Source of the DNA: Methanosarcina mazei S-6
GTDB taxonomy: Archaea; Halobacteriota; Methanosarcinia; Methanosarcinales; Methanosarcinaceae
Length of the DNA stretch: 64,000 bases
Direction: 5' to 3'
NCBI RefSeq assembly: GCF_000970205.1
Contig: NZ_CP009512.1
Coordinates: forward strand, 3,906,001 to 3,970,000
This document shows positions 54,777-64,000 of this stretch, piece after piece (the first letter of the stretch is position 1; the number at the start of each line of letters is the position of its first letter). The notes under the pieces are model-generated. The model saw nothing but the letters and a program-made list of their open reading frames with translations. It did no database searches and was not told the DNA's origin. Position numbers and translations under genes: made by a program.

Positions 54777-55940
54777 GGTGCTGCCCCGTTAATTAGTTGA
54801 TATTTTGCTCTTCTTGTAATTTAACAAATCTGTTAGTGTCCATTTATGTTTAGTAATTCCAGCTTCTTTTGCTGGTGTTTTTCTTTCTGAAACTCCATTT
54901 TGTTTTTCTTTAGCTAATCCCCTGTGATCTCTACAAAAGTTAAAATATGTGGAATAAAGCCTGATTTGATTGTATAGACACTTAATTTTCTTTGAAAATC
55001 CTATTGTTTTCCTCGAGATCCTGTTATTATCCTGTCTAAACGTTAGATTTTGCCTTTCTAGTAAACTGGTTGATATATCACTATAATCTATATTTTGACC
55101 AAAGATAACTCTTTTTTCAATATTCTGAAGCTTACTTCCTTGTTTGTTTTTGATAACCTGAGCATATCTGAGATTTTCATCTGGTATAATTGCTGGTTTT
55201 CTAGGTCTTCCTTTCTTTCCTGTTTTAGGAGACTCTACCAATTTACCATATTTTTCCAAAAGAGCTTCAGCATAAAACTTTAATCCGTCTGTAACAAAAA
55301 GAGGTTTTAAATTTGAAAGGTGATTATCTGTAATGTTTACTAATTCGGTCGCCACATAATGTTTTCTTGGTCCCAGTACAAAATCAATTATTAACCTGAA
55401 TTCAGGTGCAAAGCTTACCCACAACCATGCTCCATCATCTTCAATTTCTGTTCTTGGTGTAACTTTTTTTCAACTATTACCCATAGTTCGTCCATCTCAA
55501 CTTTGCGAATGTTGAGATCTTTCATTAAGTCTTCATTTACAATATCACATTGTTTCGCTGCGCGAAACAACCAGTTACTAACTGTAGCAGGTTGAACTTC
55601 CAGTACATCAGAGATTGCTTGTATTGACATTCCTTTGATAGCCATTTTAATGGCTAGTTTGATATCAGATTCATCTTTACGGACATTATCAAAAAAAGTA
55701 CCTGTTCTGTCATTGAATACTCTGCCGCATTCGCGGCAGATATATTTTCTAACTCGTTTATTCTTGATTTCATAGGTGCCATTGCCTATGATATTTTCTT
55801 TTCCAGTAATACCATAGAGTTTACAATCCTTATTAGGACAGAAAACATCGGTAAACTTTGGTTTTGCTCCTCTTTTCCCCATTATATTGATATTATATTT
55901 CTCCACGTATATAATATCAACTAAATATAAATGGAGCACC
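54777..55940 (-). mobile_element. Complete IS1-family insertion sequence (1164 bp)
   Basis: Bounded by imperfect terminal inverted repeats of about 28 bases: both ends, read inward, begin GGTGCT, continue with a 10-base variable part and then share TTAGTTGATATT. Flanked by an 8-bp duplication GGAATTAT, in the 8-9 bp range of IS1. It carries one transposase in two frames joined by a -1 frameshift site. Intact ends, duplication and reading frames indicate a fairly recent insertion. It lies between a small membrane protein and a repeat-bearing upstream region of an MFS transporter. Confidence 0.92.
54789..55882 (-). CDS. IS1-family transposase, produced by -1 programmed frameshift
   Basis: Two overlapping frames. 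The first, from ATG 55882 (MGKRGAKPK), has zinc-finger cysteines (CPNKDC and CRECG), a helix-turn-helix (AISDVLEVQPATVSNWL) and the first catalytic Asp in VEMDELWV; it ends at 55415. The second frame ends at 54789 and holds PLFVTDGLKFY (second Asp) and LLERQNLTFRQDNNRISRK (Glu, IS1 signature). The slippery heptamer A AAA AAG lies at 55469-55463 exactly in the zero frame; a -1 slip gives ...VEKKVTPRTEIEDDGAW and a fusion of 364 residues. The unshifted product of 155 residues would resemble InsA, the regulator of IS1. Confidence 0.88.
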
Positions 55941-55948
55941 GGAATTAT
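55941..55948. repeat. Target-site duplication, right copy
   Basis: GGAATTAT directly after the right end of the insertion sequence, identical to 54769-54776. Confidence 0.85.
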
Positions 55949-55954
55949 TGTTAA

Positions 55955-56140
55955 TGAAAAATAACTGCTGCTTGAGGAAAAGATAACTGCTGTTTAAGAA
56001 GAAAACAACTGTTCCGCTATTTAAGAAGAAAATATCTATTGTTTGGGGAGAAAATAACTGTTGTTTGGGGAGAAAATAACTGTTGTTTGGGGAGAAAATA
56101 ACTGTTGTTTGGGGAGAGAACAACTATTATTTGAGGGGAT
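55955..56140. repeat. 22-bp tandem repeat upstream of the MFS transporter
   Basis: About eight head-to-tail copies of a 22-base unit, best conserved as GTTTGGGGAGAAAATAACTGTT from about 56040 to 56120, more degenerate at both sides (GTTTAAGAAGAAAACAACTGTT type). Begins a few bases after the insertion sequence and ends about 15 bases before the transporter start. There are no unique spacers. Confidence 0.9.
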
Positions 56141-56154
56141 GAATAATACTGCTT

Positions 56155-57561
56155 GTGGAAGCAGGGGGAAAAGAGAGGATTCCTGAAGACAGGCAGGAAA
56201 AGATATCAGTGGATAAAGCTGAAGATTTGATAGACAGGAATGAAGGCAGTCTTTACCCTCAAACAGAAAAAAATATTCCCCTTTTACCTCTTCTTGCTGT
56301 TAACTTCATAGGAACGCTGGGGTTTAGCATTGTGCTCCCATTCCTTGTGTTTCTGGTAGACAGGTTTGGGGGTAATGCCTTTGTTTACGGGCTGGTAAGT
56401 GCTATGTATCCCATATTCCAGTTCATAGGTGCTCCTGCTCTGGGCAGATGGTCTGACATTTACGGGCGCAAGAAGGTTCTTCTCTTATGCCAGGTAGGAA
56501 CCGTCATATCATGGATTGTCTTTCTCGGAGCTCTTTTTCTTCCGATTGTAACCCTTTTTAAAGTTGACTCTGAAATACTCGGGGATTTCGTATTTACTGT
56601 ACCTCTTGCAATGCTTTTTGCTGCCAGAGCCCTTGACGGACTTACCGGAGGCGACATATCCGTAGCCAACGCTTATCTCGCAGATATTACTCCAGAGAGG
56701 GATAGAAATCGGAACTTCGGAAAAATGGCGATTTCTTCAAATCTAGGATTTATAGTCGGCCCTCTCCTTGCCGGAATTCTTAGCATGACAGAGTACGGAG
56801 ATATAGCCCCTATCCTTGGAGCAATAATAATCTCAATTGCTGGAACGCTACTCATTATCCTCTATCTCCCTGAAAGCAAAGAATGCTATCTTGCAGAACC
56901 TGAAGAAGCTGAAAATATAAGGAAAATAAGGAAAATTTTTGGCTATGAGATAAGGGAATGCAAAACTACAGGAGAGACAGAGAAACCTGACTTCAGGGAG
57001 GTTCTGAAACTTTCGAATATACCTTATATGCTTGGCCTTTATTTTCTAATAGATCTGGGTTATAACGTATTCTACACTGCTTTTCCTCTGCATGCAGTCG
57101 CATCTCTTAACTGGAGCATTACAGAAATGGGCTTCTATTTTACGGCTTTGAGCGGGCTCATAATAATTGTACAGGGAACTTTGCTTCCCAGGGCTTCGAG
57201 AAAGTATTCGGATGCTACCCTCATAATCTTTGGAAGCCTGATGCTTGGCACAAATTTCTTACTAATGATTCCTGGAAAACTCCCTCTGCTCTACTTTGCG
57301 ACAGGATTTTTCGCGCTTGGAGACGGACTTATGTGGCCCTCTTTTCTCTCCCTTTTATCAAAAGTTGCAGGAGCAAAATACCAGGGCACTGTACAGGGGT
57401 TTGGCAGCAGTTTCTCCGGACTTGCCAGCATTACAGGGCTGATCCTTGGAGGTCTCTTATATGAACTGCTGGCAGGAAAAGCCTTTTTGCTTGCAGGCAT
57501 GGCTATTTACACCGTATTTTTGCTTAATTTCAGGCTCAGGCATTTTGAGAAAGAACTGTAA
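56155..57561 (+). CDS. MFS transporter (multidrug/tetracycline-resistance-like)
   Basis: 468 residues with about 12 membrane segments from residue 42 (LLPLLAVNFIGTLGFSIVLPF). The MFS motif between segments 2 and 3, GRWSDIYGRKKVLL, is present, as is the antiporter-like GPLLAGILS in segment 5. A hydrophilic loop of about 60 residues (ESKECYLAEPEEAENIRK onward) separates the two halves. Probably a drug or metabolite exporter. GTG 56155 is the first in-frame start after a stop at 56140; GAGGGGAT lies 14 bases before it, somewhat far. It stands alone behind a 22-bp repeat array that overlaps its promoter region. Confidence 0.85.
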   Translation: MEAGGKERIPEDRQEKISVDKAEDLIDRNEGSLYPQTEKNIPLLPLLAVNFIGTLGFSIVLPFLVFLVDRFGGNAFVYGLVSAMYPIFQFIGAPALGRWSDIYGRKKVLLLCQVGTVISWIVFLGALFLPIVTLFKVDSEILGDFVFTVPLAMLFAARALDGLTGGDISVANAYLADITPERDRNRNFGKMAISSNLGFIVGPLLAGILSMTEYGDIAPILGAIIISIAGTLLIILYLPESKECYLAEPEEAENIRKIRKIFGYEIRECKTTGETEKPDFREVLKLSNIPYMLGLYFLIDLGYNVFYTAFPLHAVASLNWSITEMGFYFTALSGLIIIVQGTLLPRASRKYSDATLIIFGSLMLGTNFLLMIPGKLPLLYFATGFFALGDGLMWPSFLSLLSKVAGAKYQGTVQGFGSSFSGLASITGLILGGLLYELLAGKAFLLAGMAIYTVFLLNFRLRHFEKEL

Positions 57562-57842
57562 CAGTGAATTGAATTTAAACCCTATTCTGCTTAAGTTTTC
57601 AAGAAATAAGTTAAATGAAAGAAAGCAGAAACAAAAATGTTTAAGTAAATTGAGCTGTATATTGACATGTTCAGTTCAAGCTATTTCTAGTTCGAACAAT
57701 ACTCGATTTAGATGAAGACTCCAGAAAGAGTTTAAAGTAAGTAAAGCCACAGCAAAAAAAGCTCCACATAAAAAGCATTAAGATTAAAAAACCGCAACTG
57801 AAAACCCCAGAATAATAAAAACTAGAAGCAGGAAATGATAAA
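57562..57842. other. Intergenic, no gene seen
   Basis: AT-rich spacer between the MFS transporter and the small membrane protein. No gene or strong structure recognised. Confidence 0.4.
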
Positions 57843-58082
57843 ATGATCGGAGTATCCTACATATTTTTGATATTTGGATTTGTTCTTGTTTTTTCTTTTA
57901 TTTTCTGGGTGTGGACCCTTGCCGATTGCCTACGAAAAGAAACAGATGAAGGAAACACGCGCCTTATCTGGGTCATAGTTATTGTTTTTACATATATTGT
58001 AGGAGCTCTTCTTTACTACCTTATCAGGCGGCCTAAAAGAGTCAAAGAACTTGGATATACTAAAGGAATTCAGACTATATGA
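57843..58082 (+). CDS. Small membrane protein (PLD_N-like)
   Basis: 79 residues with two membrane segments (IFLIFGFVLVFSFIFWVW and LIWVIVIVFTYIVGALLYYL) and the motif TLADCLRKE between them, then a basic tail RRPKRVKEL. This is the pattern of the short phospholipase D N-terminal-like (PLDc_N) proteins, whose role is unknown. The start ATG follows GAAGCAGGAAATGATAAA. Confidence 0.75.
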   Translation: MIGVSYIFLIFGFVLVFSFIFWVWTLADCLRKETDEGNTRLIWVIVIVFTYIVGALLYYLIRRPKRVKELGYTKGIQTI

Positions 58083-58260
58083 AGAGCCCTGCTCTTATAA
58101 AAAGGATCAGAGGATTCCTAAAAAGATCGTTTAATGGCTTAAAGACTATTAGGAGGAATGGATTCTTTTAGCTCCTCCATCTATGAAGCTTTAACCCCTT
58201 TAACCATTGAAAATCATACCGATTTCCTCAATCAAATGAGTCAGGCTTAAGCTTACCACT

Positions 58261-58368
58261 TTATTTTCGTTTTTTTCCCCGTGTATGCCTTGAGATAAAT
58301 CTCGCTGCTGCGAGCACAGTGGCTGCCAGCGCCAGAAGTTTTCTCAGCTTGAAAAATATTCCTAACAC
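58261..58368 (-). CDS. Possible 35-residue basic peptide after copB
   Basis: Short frame from GTG 58368 (or TTG 58371), starting 4 bases after the copB stop: FFKLRKLLALAATVLAAA then a basic tail HTRGKKRK. One membrane-like helix with positive end. The overlap position with copB suggests coupling, but such a short frame could be chance. Confidence 0.3.
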   Translation of the reverse strand: MLGIFFKLRKLLALAATVLAAARFISRHTRGKKRK

Positions 58369-58372
58369 CAAA

Positions 58373-60508
58373 TCACCCCATCTTTAAAGTTCTTGCATTT
58401 ATTGCTACAATTACGGTACTCAGACTCATGAGAACTGCACCTATAGCAGGGCTCAATAGAATGCCATATCCATAAAGCACTCCTGCTGCAAGCGGAATTG
58501 CAAAAACATTGTACCCGGTTGCCCAGAGAAGGTTCTGGTACATCTTGGAATATGTCCTCCTCGAAAGCTCAATGACATACAGCACGTCCCTGGGGTCGTT
58601 TTTAACCAGCACGATATCTGCAGTTTCAATTGCGACATCCGTTCCCGCACCTATAGCTATCCCCACATCAGCCTGGGCAAGGGCAGGAGCATCATTAACC
58701 CCATCTCCGACCATTCCTGTAACGTACTGTTTCTGGACTTCCTGGACTTTTGCTGCTTTTTCGTGAGGGAGAACCTCTGCAAAATAATCGTCAAGCTCCA
58801 GCTCTCTGGAAACCCAGGCAGCAACGAATCTGTTATCCCCCGTAAGCATCAGGCACTTTATTCCCATCCCTTTGAGCTTCAGGACTGCTTCTCTTGATTC
58901 TTTCCTGACGATATCGGCAAGGGCAAGGGCTCCAAGTACTCTCTTTCCTTCAAGCAAGAACACAACGGTCTTTCCCTGCTCCTTAATCTTTTCAATCTTC
59001 TCGTCTTCCAGGACGATTCCAATTTCTTCAAGATAACCGGGGCTCACTACAAGGTATTTCTTCCCTTCGATTATCCCTTCTATCCCTTTTCCGGGAATGG
59101 AGCTGAATTTTTCAACCTGCGAGGGTTCTATCCCTTTTTCTTTTGCACTGTCAATAATCCCTCTTGCAATAGGGTGTTCCGAGATGGCTTCAAGGGAAGC
59201 TGCAAGGCCAAGAATATGATTTTCATCATTCCTGTCGTTCGTTTTGTTACCCCCGCCGGAGAGAGATACTATATCCGTTACTCCAAACCTGCCTTCAGTA
59301 AGAGTACCGGTTTTATCAAAAATAACAGCTTCAAGGCTTCGGGCTTTTTCAAAAGCCTGCCTGTCCCGGATAAGGAGCCCGGATTTTGCTGCCATTGATG
59401 TCGAAACCGCAACCACGAGAGGGATTGCAAGCCCGAGAGCGTGCGGACAGGTGATAACCATTACGGTAACCGCCCTCTCAAGTGCAAAGACCAGAGCCTG
59501 CCCGAAAAGAGTCCAGAGGACAAAGGTTAGAGTCCCTACAGTCAGGGCTATGATAGTGAGGTACAGTGCTGCCCTGTTTGCCAGGTCCTGAGTTTTTGAC
59601 CTGCTTTCCTGGGCTGTCCTGACAAGTTCGACGACCTGATTGAGGTAGGTGTCCTTCCCTGTTTTCTTAACTTCAACAACAAAAGCCGCTTCCCCGTTAA
59701 TCGAACCTCCAATGACCTCACTTCCCTCGGTTTTCGTGACAGGCTCAGACTCCCCCGTAAGCATGGATTCATTTACACTGCTCGCCCCTTCTACAACAGT
59801 CCCGTCAACAGGCACCTTTTCCCCAGGCTTGACCAGAACCTTGTCTCCTATTCTCAGCTGCTCAACACCAACATCAACGATCTCACCGTTTTGTCTCAGA
59901 TGAGCAACTGAGGGCATTATCTTAACCAGCTCTTCAAGAGCCCTTGAAGCCCCCATTACAGAACGCATTTCAAGCCAGTGCCCGAGCAGCATGACATCTA
60001 TAAGGGTCACCAGTTCCCAGAAAAATACCTCTCCGTGAAGCCCGAAAACTACAGCAGAACTGTAAAAATAAGCCACACTGATTGCAATGGCTATAAGGGT
60101 CATCATTCCTGGAGATTTCTCAGCAAGCTCCTGCTTTATTCCCTTGAGGAAAGGATAGCCGCCGTAAAAATAAACAACGGAAGAAATCAGGAAAACGATA
60201 AAATCTGCACCAGGAAAACTAATTTCAAAGTTAAAAAAGTCCTGGATAGTCGGGGAAAGAAGCAAAACAGGGAACGTCAGTATAAGAGAAACGATAAATC
60301 TTCTTCTGAAATCTTCAAGCATATGGGTATGATGGTCCCCATGGTCTTTTCTCCCGGATGGCGAATGTCCCTCATGCCCCATTCCTTCTTGCTGTTCATA
60401 TTTCATTTCCTCAGATTGTTCGTGATCTACATCCGGGTATTGCTCGTGCTTCATTTCTTCATGCTGCCCATAGTCAAGCGATTCCTCTTCGGCATGCATA
60501 TCCCCCAT
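58373..60508 (-). CDS. copB: Copper-translocating P-type ATPase, CopB type
   Basis: 711 residues, P1B-type ATPase. The first 60 residues are rich in His, Met and Glu ([16 protein letters not shown] style) instead of CxxC metal domains. The sixth membrane helix carries Cys354-Pro355-His356 (VITCPHALG), the CPH motif of the CopB (P1B-3) class. Phosphorylation site Asp398 in DKTGTLTEG, nucleotide site SEHPIARGI, hinge [12 protein letters not shown] and [19 protein letters not shown]. Exports Cu2+ or Ag+ by ATP hydrolysis; the direction is known for the family. Confidence 0.92.
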   Translation of the reverse strand: MGDMHAEEESLDYGQHEEMKHEQYPDVDHEQSEEMKYEQQEGMGHEGHSPSGRKDHGDHHTHMLEDFRRRFIVSLILTFPVLLLSPTIQDFFNFEISFPGADFIVFLISSVVYFYGGYPFLKGIKQELAEKSPGMMTLIAIAISVAYFYSSAVVFGLHGEVFFWELVTLIDVMLLGHWLEMRSVMGASRALEELVKIMPSVAHLRQNGEIVDVGVEQLRIGDKVLVKPGEKVPVDGTVVEGASSVNESMLTGESEPVTKTEGSEVIGGSINGEAAFVVEVKKTGKDTYLNQVVELVRTAQESRSKTQDLANRAALYLTIIALTVGTLTFVLWTLFGQALVFALERAVTVMVITCPHALGLAIPLVVAVSTSMAAKSGLLIRDRQAFEKARSLEAVIFDKTGTLTEGRFGVTDIVSLSGGGNKTNDRNDENHILGLAASLEAISEHPIARGIIDSAKEKGIEPSQVEKFSSIPGKGIEGIIEGKKYLVVSPGYLEEIGIVLEDEKIEKIKEQGKTVVFLLEGKRVLGALALADIVRKESREAVLKLKGMGIKCLMLTGDNRFVAAWVSRELELDDYFAEVLPHEKAAKVQEVQKQYVTGMVGDGVNDAPALAQADVGIAIGAGTDVAIETADIVLVKNDPRDVLYVIELSRRTYSKMYQNLLWATGYNVFAIPLAAGVLYGYGILLSPAIGAVLMSLSTVIVAINARTLKMG

Positions 60509-60743
60509 TCCCCGAAATTAAATATTATTTGAAATATTATAGTTCTTTAATATTATTTGAAAATAAGGGAATCAAATATCCTGCATCCAAGAAAACAGCG
60601 GATTTAAAATTACGCACTCTAGGAGCACTCTAGGAGAATACTAAAACAAAAAACTGCAGTATAGTTCAAATAATTAAATAAATTAATCACCTTTTGAAAA
60701 TGTTTAAATACATATCAGCCGTTAATTTTATAGAGGCTGAGAT

Positions 60744-61289
60744 ATGTCAGACCAGCATAAGGAAATAGAATGTGAACTGCTCGAAATATATAATAAAAAT
60801 CTGGACCGATTTTTTTCACTGATAAAATTTATATTTTTAATATTTGGAGTTTATATTCTGACATTATCCAGTATATACGGCAAATTCGACATACACGCAT
60901 TCGAGAACGCAGAAACGATTTCATTTTACTCTCTTCTTGCATCCTTATTATTTGTCAGCATAGCACTTATTGTTCCGTTTTCACAGCTATTGATACCAAG
61001 GGAACGAAGGTTTAAACAGACTGAAAACTCGATTCAATTTCGGAATGAAGAAGAGGCAAAAATATACAATAAAAAATTATATATGATAGTGAGGCAGCAG
61101 GAAAACTATTATGTAACGTCGTTTTTGCTGGTTTTGCTTTCTTTCATTTTCTTCTGCGGCCATTTTGTATCATTTGCGATTTGCATTTCCATTCCGGTCC
61201 TTATAATTTCTGTTTTTCACTATCTTACATTTACCGACTGGATAAAAAAAGAAAATAAAGAGATCAGGATATTACACCATGAAGGGTAA
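60744..61289 (+). CDS. Hypothetical membrane protein
   Basis: 181 residues with probably four membrane helices (FIFLIFGVYILTLSSIY, FYSLLASLLFVSIALIVPF, FLLVLLSFIFFCGHFVSFA, ISIPVLIISVFHYLTF) and a charged cytosolic loop of about 60 residues between helices 2 and 3. N-terminal charged stretch HKEIECELLEIYNKNLDRF. I do not recognise a family. TATA-like TTTAAATACAT lies about 35 bases before the ATG, so the message may have a very short leader. Confidence 0.6.
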   Translation: MSDQHKEIECELLEIYNKNLDRFFSLIKFIFLIFGVYILTLSSIYGKFDIHAFENAETISFYSLLASLLFVSIALIVPFSQLLIPRERRFKQTENSIQFRNEEEAKIYNKKLYMIVRQQENYYVTSFLLVLLSFIFFCGHFVSFAICISIPVLIISVFHYLTFTDWIKKENKEIRILHHEG

Positions 61290-61412
61290 AAATGTATTAA
61301 ACCTGACATGACAGAGACAAAAGAGTTTTCAAAACCCAGGTCTGTGTAAGAAACGAGTTTTCAAAATCGAGGTCCGTGTAATTCAGGTCTCTCCAGAAAA
61401 TAGATCTTTTTA

Positions 61413-64000
61413 TCACGTGAGATCTCTTTTTGTTTTATCCTCCATCGCACGTACAAATATTTTGCTTAATTCACGCAGCCACAGCACGGAACTTGCCACT
61501 GCTGCGCAGAGCAGCCAGTCTACGGGGCTCAAGCTCACTGTTGAAAATGCCTGTTGCAGGAACGGGATATAGACGACCATTACCTGCAGTAAAATGGACA
61601 GAAAAACAGCTCCCCAAAGCCATTTGTTTGAGAACATCCCGATGAAAGCGCTCTGTTTGTCCGAACGTGCATTGAAAACAACAAACAGTGAAAAGAAGAC
61701 CACAGTGGTAAAAGCCATTGTCTGAGCATAACGCAGGCTGCCTGAGCCTTCAATCAAACCCCCGGGTAAACTGGCATCCAGTACGAGCAGGGTCCCGACA
61801 GCCATGATTGCACCGGTAAAGAGGTTGCCAGCCCACATGCTTCGAGTGATTACCCCTTCTTCCCGCGGGCGCGGCGGTTCTTTCATTATTCCCGGGTCCG
61901 CAGGATCAACGCCGAGAGCGAGCGCAGGTGGACCGTCTGAGATGAGATTTATCCACAGGATCTGGGTTGCCAGAAGCGGCAGCACTAACCCATTATCACC
62001 TGCTTCAGTAAGCCCGATCACATCTGCCAGCAGCAGACCGAAGAACATTATCATTACTTCCCCGAGGTTTGAGGATAGCAGGTAGCGCAGGAACTTGCGA
62101 ATATTGGAAAAGATCGCACGCCCTTCTTCAACAGCCGCGACAATGGTAGCGAAATTATCGTCTGCGAGGACGATATCGGAGGCTTCTTTGGAGACATCTG
62201 TCCCGGTAATACCCATTGCCACGCCTATGTCGGCAGTTTTCAAAGCGGGAGCATCATTGACTCCGTCACCGGTCATTGCAACAATTGCCCCGCCACGCTG
62301 CAGTGATTTCACAATCCGAAGTTTGTGTTCGGGATTGACGCGCGCATACACCGAAACTTCCTGAACCGTCCGGTCAAGCTTATCCTCAGGCATTTTCTCA
62401 AGCTCCGCGCCCGTGACAGCTTCTCCATGGATGGGAATCCCAAGTTCTGCGGCAATTACAGTGGCGGTTTTAGGGTGATCACCTGTAATCATAATAGGGC
62501 GAACGCCTGCAGCCATTGCCCGTGCAACTGCTTCTTTTGCCTCCATGCGCGGAGGGTCAATCATGCCGATCAATCCCAGAAAAACGAGATCCTTCTCCAC
62601 ATCCTCGTCAAAATCTTCCTGCTTCATCGCCTTCTTCGGAAATACGCGGAAAGAAACCCCAAGAGTCCTCAGGGCTTCGCCTGCGAGTTCTTCATTCCTT
62701 CTCAAAATTTCTGCACGACGCTCCTCAGTGAGAGACCTGATCTCGTCCCCTACAAGCTCATGTGTACAGCGGGCAAGTAATACATCAGGTGCGCCTTTGG
62801 TAAAGGCAAGAATACGTTCCTTTTGTTCGGTATCATTATGAACCGTACTCATCAGTTTGCGTTCCGAAGAGAAAGGAATCTCTGCTATGCGTTCCAGCCG
62901 TGCATTGAGTACCTCAGCTTCCAGCCCGGCTTTTCGCGCCGCAACAATCAACGCCCCTTCAGTCGGGTCTCCGTGTACCACCCAGCGCCCGCCGCGTTCT
63001 TGCAACACAGCGTTGCTTGCCCGGTCAGCTGCTGCAAGTGCGCGTACAAACTCAAACTGGAGATCTCCATCAATTTTTTCTCCGCCTTCCTTATGGACCC
63101 CGCCTTCGGGAGCGTAACCCGTACCTTCCAGATTGACACGCCCACTGGCTGTGATGACCGCAAGTACGGTCATCTCGTTCCTGGTTAGCGTGCCCGTCTT
63201 ATCGGAAGCAACAACATTCGCCGAGCCAAGAGTTTCTACAGCCGCTAAATGGCGCACGATAGCATTTTTCCTTGCCATGCGCTGAACACCTAGAGAGAGG
63301 ACAACTGTCACAACCGCAGGCAAGCTCTCAGGAACAGCCGCGACCGCGAGTGCCACACCTAAAATGAGCACGTCAAAAAGGGCTGAAAAGCCGTGCACGT
63401 CCTCGACTAAAAGTATTGTTGCAATTATCACGACTGCAATGGCGACAACAATGATCCCGAGCATTTTGCCAACGCGCTGAAGTTCCTTCTGGAGCGGCGT
63501 GGTCTCTACAGGTGTTTCTTTAAGCATGCCGGCAATGCGTCCCATCTCGGTCTGCATTCCGGTTGCTGTGACCACTGCACGCCCATGCCCATAAACAGCT
63601 ATAGTGCCGCTAAAGATCATATTATCGCAGTCGCCCAGTCCGACTTCTTCCGTAATCGGGAGATCGTCCTTCAAAACTGGCAGGCTTTCACCTGTCAGTG
63701 CCGCTTCGGCTGTTTGGAGCGCAGTTGATTGAAGCACACGGGCATCTGCAGGGATAGTGTTGCCTTCTTCAATGACAATAATATCACCAGGCACGATCTC
63801 AGTAGCCGGAATGTTCTGCCGCTTACCGTCCCGAACGACACTTGCCTGTGCTGCCGTCATCTGACGCAGAGCTGCCATTGCTTCCTCAGCTCGTGCCTGC
63901 TGAACATAGCCCATAATAGCATTGAGGAGTACGACAGCAAAGATCGCAATCGCCTCGTAAGGAAGTGCAGAATCACGCTCATAAAGCCACATGCCTGCCG
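61413..64000 (-). CDS. P2-type cation-transporting ATPase (5' partial, cut by right edge)
   Basis: Over 860 residues visible; the frame stays open to the window edge and the N-terminal cation-ATPase domain and first membrane helices are missing, so the gene starts beyond 64000. Motifs: TGESLPV (actuator), helix 4 VPESLPAVVTVVLSLGVQRM, SDKTGTLTRNEMTVL (phosphorylation), GDPTEGALIVAARK (nucleotide), [21 protein letters not shown] and helix 6 INLISDGPPALALGVDPAD. Helices 4 and 6 fit P2A/SERCA-like or related Ca2+ or Na+/K+ type pumps, with PESLP instead of PEGLP. Ion specificity cannot be settled by eye. Ends 120 bases from the hypothetical membrane protein gene. Confidence 0.9.
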   Translation of the reverse strand, partial: AGMWLYERDSALPYEAIAIFAVVLLNAIMGYVQQARAEEAMAALRQMTAAQASVVRDGKRQNIPATEIVPGDIIVIEEGNTIPADARVLQSTALQTAEAALTGESLPVLKDDLPITEEVGLGDCDNMIFSGTIAVYGHGRAVVTATGMQTEMGRIAGMLKETPVETTPLQKELQRVGKMLGIIVVAIAVVIIATILLVEDVHGFSALFDVLILGVALAVAAVPESLPAVVTVVLSLGVQRMARKNAIVRHLAAVETLGSANVVASDKTGTLTRNEMTVLAVITASGRVNLEGTGYAPEGGVHKEGGEKIDGDLQFEFVRALAAADRASNAVLQERGGRWVVHGDPTEGALIVAARKAGLEAEVLNARLERIAEIPFSSERKLMSTVHNDTEQKERILAFTKGAPDVLLARCTHELVGDEIRSLTEERRAEILRRNEELAGEALRTLGVSFRVFPKKAMKQEDFDEDVEKDLVFLGLIGMIDPPRMEAKEAVARAMAAGVRPIMITGDHPKTATVIAAELGIPIHGEAVTGAELEKMPEDKLDRTVQEVSVYARVNPEHKLRIVKSLQRGGAIVAMTGDGVNDAPALKTADIGVAMGITGTDVSKEASDIVLADDNFATIVAAVEEGRAIFSNIRKFLRYLLSSNLGEVMIMFFGLLLADVIGLTEAGDNGLVLPLLATQILWINLISDGPPALALGVDPADPGIMKEPPRPREEGVITRSMWAGNLFTGAIMAVGTLLVLDASLPGGLIEGSGSLRYAQTMAFTTVVFFSLFVVFNARSDKQSAFIGMFSNKWLWGAVFLSILLQVMVVYIPFLQQAFSTVSLSPVDWLLCAAVASSVLWLRELSKIFVRAMEDKTKRDLT

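Noticed and set aside
55955-56140. 22-bp array as a CRISPR
   Set aside because: Units are directly adjacent without unique spacers, and no cas genes are nearby. The same holds for the 12-, 17- and 18-bp arrays.

Overview
The window looks like a chromosomal segment of a methanogenic archaeon, most likely a Methanosarcina. Evidence for an archaeon: archaeal-type AlaRS, ribosomal protein L10e, aIF2 beta, archaeal S-adenosylmethionine synthetase, the archaeal purine enzyme PurP, a THUMP-type tRNA G10 methyltransferase, archaeal type IV pilins, a tRNA-Tyr interrupted by an intron, and TATA-box promoters. Evidence for Methanosarcina: two FilR1/DUF1724 regulators (the family of methanogen methyltransferase regulators), a TRAM domain fused to aIF2 beta, and compact genes separated by long AT-rich, repeat-bearing spacers. 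The genus call is inference; no database was searched.

Layout. 1-9.8 kb is a surface-appendage locus: the end of a TadC/FlaJ-like pilus platform protein, then two paralogous sets of pilin-like proteins (class III signal peptides) and larger pilin-like proteins (DUF7289-like), with a divergent single pilin between them. 9.8-13 kb holds an FdhD-like protein and, on the minus strand, hisG-hisA-hisB. 13.5-22.8 kb is housekeeping: S-adenosylmethionine synthetase, intron-bearing tRNA-Tyr, tRNA-Asp, two M24 peptidases, Trm-G10 methyltransferase and truA. 22.8-32.8 kb carries a membrane-anchored winged-helix regulator, purP, an 18-bp minisatellite, a FilR1 regulator, a HerA-like ATPase, an isopropylmalate dehydratase small subunit/isopropylmalate dehydrogenase pair, a frameshifted GNAT acetyltransferase and a methyltransferase. 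33-43 kb has alaS, yhbY, a second FilR1 regulator, a decayed feoB next to an intact zinc-ribbon ORF and feoA, and a SWIM/SNF2 pair. 43.7-53 kb has moaB, a DUF1786 protein, rpl10e, aIF2 beta-TRAM, a radical-SAM-like protein without cluster cysteines, a HepT/MntA toxin-antitoxin pair, trpS and pheS. 53-64 kb is more accessory: a methyltransferase, a complete IS1-family element with target duplication and a -1 frameshift signal, an MFS transporter, a CopB-type copper ATPase, and a P2-type cation ATPase cut by the right edge.

The most unusual items are: (i) the protein at 47587-48801, which keeps the radical SAM/SPASM layout but has lost every cluster cysteine and the GGE motif; (ii) the IS1-type transposase with a canonical A AAA AAG slippery site exactly in frame, giving a predicted 364-residue fusion; (iii) the duplicated pilin locus in which a similar C-terminal beta-rich module appears on both small-pilin and large-pilin types; (iv) the eroded feoB beside translationally coupled survivors; and (v) several promoter-associated palindromes and possible leaderless or very short ORFs.
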